A model generated the notes under the pieces. The model was not told the origin of the DNA, did no database searches, and worked only from the letters and a program-made list of their open reading frames with translations. A DNA stretch of 64,000 nt from Umbelopsis ramanniana AG (Eukaryota > Mucoromycota > Umbelopsidomycetes > Umbelopsidales > Umbelopsidaceae), in contig NW_026252151.1 of NCBI RefSeq assembly GCF_025399195.1, positions 62,001 through 126,000 of the forward strand, read 5' to 3'. This document shows, in pieces, positions 59,117 through 64,000 of this stretch. A program made the translations under genes and the position numbers. The stretch's first letter is position 1, and the number at the start of each line of letters is the position of its first letter.

Positions 59117-61224
59117 TTAACGGTCAGCAACGTTCAATTCGCTAACTTTGGATGAAAGATCATCGGAAGCCTCGACGTCAAAAAGCTTCCAGATACCATC
59201 ACTAACGACAAAGTTATTGTCGACAATGTTGATCAAGTACCATTGGCTCTTGATGGATTTCAAAAGCTGGGAAGAAGCAGAATCCGCTTCATACAAGTTA
59301 GCCCACTGAGCCCACAGTTCGAAAGCTTCTTCTTTCCAAGCCATGAAAGCAGTAGCATCAACAATGGTAGGTTGAACAATCTCCTTGCTGGGGAAGACAC
59401 CCCATGTAACAGCATTGGGACCATGGTTGTTGTTGTTAGTCTTCAAGTCTCCTTGAGAGTTGACTGCATAGTAAGTGATGTCTTTCTTAGCTCCAATCTT
59501 GGCAATGAGAGAGTCGAGCTGTTCGGGAGAAACGAAGAATTCAAGGTAGGCCTTTTGATACACGTAGCCGTTGGAAGGACCCCAACCGTGAATCTTGTCT
59601 GAACTCTTTGCACCATTAACAGCAGGCTGCGAGTTGATGGTCAAGAAACCTTGTGTGTTGATAGTGGCAAGACGTTGACGGATAACCTCGGATTCAGGGT
59701 CCAACTGTTGTGCACACCATGGAAGAGCTGCAAGGTCACCGGTACAGTATTTGGCGAACAATGCTGAAACGTCCTCTACGGAGGTGGGGTGGTTCCACAT
59801 ATCCAGGCATTCGTTTTTGGGGTGCTTCAATGACACACCATATCCATCCAATTCACCAAAGGCAGGTGATCGTGAATCTCCCCATCGACCATTAGGAAAT
59901 TCGTCCCATGATTCAGTACGCTTAATATAGCTCTTTGTTCGGTTCTTCCAGAAAATAGGACGGACATTTTCTTTGGTGCGCTTTTGGTGAAGAGACTGCA
60001 AAGGCGGAAAGCTTAAAAGGTTAATTTCAACGCAAGAGAGATCAAACGAAAATGTTGCATTTTTTTTCACATACCGGAGCCCAAGGTAGAGGCTTGACAG
60101 TGGCTTGCTGTGGTACAAAGCCCATTCTTTCCAAGATGATGCGGGTTGATCGCTCCAAGTTGAAGGTATAGAAATGGACACCCTTGATTCCAGCTTCAAT
60201 GAACTTATTGATAAATTCCATCGATAACTCGATACCATATTCCTTGACAGCAGCGTCATCATCCTTGATCGATTCCAGATCATCCCAAATCTTTTGTGGT
60301 ACATTGTTGTTGTTGAAAGAAATAACGCGCTTCAAGCCGTTATAGTTTTGGATGGGGAAGATACCAGGAAGGATAGGGCAAGTGATGCCAATGGCACGGG
60401 ATTGCTCAACGAAGTTCAAAAAGGTATCAACATCGTAGAACAATTGTGTGACAATAAGGTCGGCACCAGCGTCGACCTTAGCCTTGAGGTGTCTCAAGTC
60501 ATCTTCCTTGTCGGGATTGTCAATGTGGCCTTCGGGATGACCAGCAACGGCAATACCAAAGTAATCACCATATTCCTGTCTGATGTACTTTACCAAGTCA
60601 ATGGCATTGTTGAATCCACCTTCAACGGCAGTCCAGTTTTCTTGTCCATGAGGAGGATCGCCACGCAGAGCCAAAATGTTTTGGCAACCGCAATCTTTGG
60701 CAGACTGATGCAGGGAATGAAATAGGAGTGTTAAAAGTCATAGGTCAAAAAAAAAAATTGTTGCAACATGAATTTTGTTGCTTTGTTGCATGCGACGACT
60801 TACCTTGAGGGCAAAATCAACTTGCTCTTTAGGCATGTTGGTACAGGTGAGATGCATCATGGTTTCGATACCGTATACGGCTTGAGCGTTTGAAACAATT
60901 TCGGTGGTAAGGTCGGCAGAAGTACCACCGGCACCCCAAGTTACATCAATAAATTCAGGACCGAAGCGTTTCATGCGCTGTGAACCGAAGAGTTAATATA
61001 TGGGAAATGGCCATTCACAGATGTTGGTTGTGCATAGATACCTCAATACGATCATACAAGTTTTGGACACCCTGAAGATACATCATGTCAGAAAAGCAGT
61101 GAGGATGAAAACAAGTTCTATATCAAAAGATCGTTACCAATGGAGTCTTTGGTGGAAAGTACTCGAATGACCAGTAAATACGGCCTTCTTCTTCAGCCTT
61201 TTTAATCTTGTCGATAATCTTCAT
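59117..61224 (-). CDS. MTHFR: Methylenetetrahydrofolate reductase
   Basis: Makes 5-methyl-THF for methionine synthesis with an FAD-dependent barrel and a C-terminal regulatory domain. Five main exons. The start MKIIDKIKKAEEEGRIYWSF leads to FEYFPPKTPL (substrate Glu), then GPEFIDVTWGAGGTSADLTT, MMHLTCTNMPKEQVDFAL, CQNILALRGDPPHGQENW, IAVAGHPEGHIDNPDKEDDL, ADLIVTQLFYDVDTFLNFVE and CPILPGIFPIQNYNGLKRVI. The C-terminal half carries SWDEFPNGRWGDSRSPAFGE, the eukaryotic regulatory-domain signature, and TWGVFPSKEIVQPTIVD. It ends KVSELNVADR. About 605 aa, as in yeast Met12/Met13; which isozyme cannot be settled here. Confidence 0.97.
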
Positions 61225-62818
61225 AGTGTAGTAAAAGTTTCAAATTATATAGTTAAAAAGAAGACTCGTTATTTCTGAGACACCGTTTTCCTTTGGATTT
61301 TATATCGGTCGAAAGATCAGGAGATCTCGGTCTCTGATTGGGTCAAATCAGGGACTCAGAACACAATCATCAATTCGGTATTTGAAAACAGCCAAATAAC
61401 AAAATTTTAGCGAAAATTTTATTGAAGTACAGAATCCTTGAAGCTGTAGAAAGCTTGCTTACAGTGTCTCGTTTCGCTTTATACAAATCAATATTGACAC
61501 ATAGAAACTGCTTGTTCTCAATGCTTGTTTCAAAATTTACAATCCATTTTCAGCGTCATGGTCACAAGAGCTTTGTAACACCAACATTTTGGCCTGAAGT
61601 GCCGATCAACCCCATCAAATTCTGGCTCTCATCCACCACTCAATTCAGTCCATGTGGGTGGATAGTATCTTCTCTACTGCAGCTAAACAAACCTTTCGAA
61701 TGTAACTCTGAATACGTGAAGAAGGTAATGATTTAGTATATGTCGCTGTATCCTTCTGCATTTATGGTGTATGTCATCGTTGTTGTTGCTGGATAGGACA
61801 ACGACGAGTATTTGACAGCCAATAGATATACAGTAACGATCTTTCCAAGCCATACGCAACAAACTGGAACTCATCTCAGCGCTTAAAAAACGATGACACT
61901 GTATAATTCTGGTCATTGGTTTGGTTCAAAATAGCAGTTTTAAACGTCGTGTCCGTTAAGCAAGAGTGGTTGTATGGTTGTAAAGGAGTGAGGATTTGCA
62001 CGTGCATTGAGATTTCTGGATGGGGAAGGGGTTTGGCTGTTGCTTTTGAAAGCCAGAAGTAACTGGAAAGGCTGTCAGCATTGGCCTAGGGGCGCGCTCA
62101 GCGAGCTATCTAATCATTGGATGAGCGTGTTTTGAATGGTGCTTGAGCTTGTAATAGTTCATTAGCTGATAAGTCTTATCAGAATGTATATGCTGAGTGA
62201 GCCACATTAACCAGTAATGAAGGCGTGGTACTTGCACAGGCAAGTATGTGACAAACACAATGGCTTCTATAAATCAACGATCAGTTTTTTGAATAAGTAT
62301 CATCATTAGTATATTGAGCAGCTTCGTCAAAACGTTTAATGTTGAGTTTAGTTTGGGCATTGAGGACCCTGTCCTTCGACTTGATTCGTATGCCATGTGG
62401 CTAACCAAACCGTGATGAATGAAATTTGTCATAAAAATAGCTCGTGACGACATCGCCCTTCCAAATCGACCGTTCCATTTTAGGCTATCCATCTCAGGCA
62501 ACCATAGGATCCTCCTTTTTAGCCAAGGTAATGATCACAGCCATCTATTAGACTATATCATACGACAGGCATACAGATCAACCTCGACGGATGGATGAAT
62601 ATACCTGAGAAGAGATACCATCGAGTACTTCAGAACACTTGTTTCATTTCAAACATTTCATCTTTGATGAGGGTCCGACATTACCAAAATTTCGACAATG
62701 GAGAATGTTCACCTAGAATAGCGCATAATATCGAAATCTCGAGCAGAACGTCAATATTTCTTTGAGCGTATTATTCATTACAATCTTATTCGAATCTATA
62801 GGTCGAAATCTAGTTCAA
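61225..62818. other. Divergent intergenic region, MTHFR and RPL29
   Basis: About 1.6 kb. Short frames only, none with motifs. A G/C-rich patch (GGGGCGCGCTC, about 62091) is visible. Expected to hold both promoters. Confidence 0.5.
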
Positions 62819-63165
62819 ATGTCTAAGTCCAAGAACCACACCAACCACAACCAGAGTAAGTAAAGTATGCTATAGCACTGGAATTAGGCGAAACAACCTT
62901 TGTTTAACCGGCCATCTTTTATTAGACAAGAAGGCTCACCGTAACGGTATCCGCAAGCCCATGCGCAACAGATACCCTTCCCTCAAGGGTGTATGTAGAC
63001 ATTCCTCTCTTCTACAACTGACCAAATTTCCATCACTGACACACAAATTTCTCTCTTTTTGATCGTACACAGGTTGACGCCAAGTTCATCAAGAACCAAC
63101 GTTTCGTCAAGCGCGGTAGCGAAGCTGTCGTCAAGGCTGCCAAGGCTGCCAAGGCTGCCAAATAA
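62819..63165 (+). CDS. RPL29: 60S ribosomal protein eL29
   Basis: Three short exons encode about 63 aa. MSKSKNHTNHNQ ends exon 1 (GTAAGT donor), then KKAHRNGIRKPMRNRYPSLK with the highly conserved HRNGIKKP-type motif, then VDAKFIKNQRFVKRGSEAVV and a KAAKAAKAAK end from a perfect GGCTGCCAA repeat. Small, very basic, usual eukaryotic size. Too small to stand out without splicing the exons. Confidence 0.95.
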
Positions 63166-63550
63166 ACGAGTGGTTGGTGACGAAAATTTCGGACCGCTAC
63201 CCATACAAAAACGAACGATTAGAGCACTATCAATGTCCATGTTCTCATTGTGAATAAATAGTGCATTCGTAATACGCACCAATTGTATGGATAAATGATG
63301 CGAGTGTAGGGCAAATAGCGAATGGAAATTTGCAAAGAGTTTTAAGAGTTTGTTAGCTTGGTGTTTAAGTTCAGTTCAGTATGCATAGGAAGAGCGCAAA
63401 ATAAATATACTTTGCGTTAGTGCTTGCCAATTCGACACTTACCATTTTGACACGCCTCAGGTTTTTGTGACTGGACCCTTAGGACAGTTTTGAAACTTAA
63501 CGGTGAAATTTACTGACAAAGCATTTCTACTTTCACTTAAACCACAACTA
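63166..63550. other. Intergenic region, RPL29 and ZNG1
   Basis: About 385 bp with no gene-like frame. Presumed to hold the RPL29 3' end and the ZNG1 promoter. Confidence 0.45.
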
Positions 63551-64000
63551 ATGCAATCAGACGACTTTGACGACATTCCAGATCTTGTACCAGTCGTTGA
63601 GACAAGGTAAGACGTGTGCACTTATAGTTGCCATTATCGCTCCTGATCTCATAAGTCCGAATTTCGTTTCAAAGCACTGTGCCAAAGCCACCTATTGAGC
63701 CAGCATGCAATAGCGATGGCCAGAAAAAGATACCAGTCACCATTGTTACCGGTATGTTCGAATGCTTTGCTATAACTGTATGTTCTCCAACTCACTGGAT
63801 CCATACACAGGTTTTTTGGGTAGTGGCAAGACCACGCTTCTCAATTATATTCTCACGGAGAAGCATGAAAAAAAAATAGCTGTCATATTGAATGAATTTG
63901 GCGAAAGTAAGTACAGGTTGCTGACACATATACAGAATTCGATCTGGTACTTCTACGTGAGCTAAATTTCCTGTTGACATGGTACAGGCAGCGACATCGA
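63551..64000 (+). CDS. ZNG1: ZNG1/CobW-domain metallochaperone GTPase (5' part, cut by window edge)
   Basis: G3E-family GTPase that delivers zinc to client proteins. The start [19 protein letters not shown] is an acidic leader with an IPDLVP segment resembling the CPxLVP motif that binds the METAP1 zinc finger, although the Cys is replaced by Ile. Then KKIPVTIVT joins across an intron to [20 protein letters not shown], the P-loop (GxxGxGKTT) of the CobW family, and [15 protein letters not shown]. The CxCC metal motif and C-terminal domain lie beyond the right edge. Three introns in this part; the last acceptor is at about 63988. Confidence 0.9.

Overview
This window looks like nuclear DNA of a filamentous fungus, most likely an early-diverging (Mucoromycota-type) lineage. 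Almost every gene is split by several short (about 45-100 nt) GT-AG introns. Genes lie on both strands with no operons, and introns and gaps carry many A/T homopolymers. The gene content is fungal: GH18 chitinase with chitin-binding modules, GET5, SEC66, CAB2 and a CYSTM stress peptide. The assignment to Mucoromycota is an inference from style; no marker locus for species is present. I see no prophage, CRISPR array, rRNA, convincing tRNA or intact transposon.

Layout. 1-2.3 kb: an ASCC1-type KH/2H RNA protein (cut by the left edge) and CAB2. 2.4-7.2 kb: a 2.4-kb segment repeated in tandem, each unit holding one intact PRISE-family (progesterone 5-beta-reductase/iridoid-synthase-like) reductase. 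7.8-15.5 kb: a DENN-domain protein convergent with an SLC35F-like transporter, whose start codon lies only 24 bp from that of type 1 methionine aminopeptidase. 16.3-22.5 kb: a secreted chitinase facing a divergent 2-oxoglutarate dehydrogenase E1. 23-27.5 kb: an unrecognised protein with KEN-box and PIP-box-like motifs, TAN1, a small ankyrin protein and SPF31/DNAJC8. 28-36 kb: PRP40, a tail-anchored double-START protein and GMP synthase.

37.5-47 kb: a protein with a histone-fold-like N-terminus and long disordered tail, the divergent pair GET5/SEC66, a seven-helix membrane protein and a DUF1295 membrane protein. 47-52 kb: glycerol kinase and an aquaglyceroporin, divergent. 54-64 kb: RPS18, a CYSTM peptide, a membrane-anchored glutathione-peroxidase-type enzyme, MTHFR, ribosomal protein eL29 and the 5' half of a ZNG1-type metallochaperone GTPase cut by the right edge.

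How the genes relate. Most are unlinked housekeeping genes. Two divergent pairs make functional sense: the glycerol channel with glycerol kinase (uptake plus phosphorylation), and GET5 with SEC66 (both post-translational ER targeting). The window also holds METAP1 and ZNG1, which are known partners in other eukaryotes. The most unusual features are the tandem PRISE duplication, the E1 enzyme with an extra C-terminal tail, the KEN/PIP protein, and several extremely small exons (ATG only, 10, 12 and 18 nt). I did not find a convincing wholly new multi-gene system.
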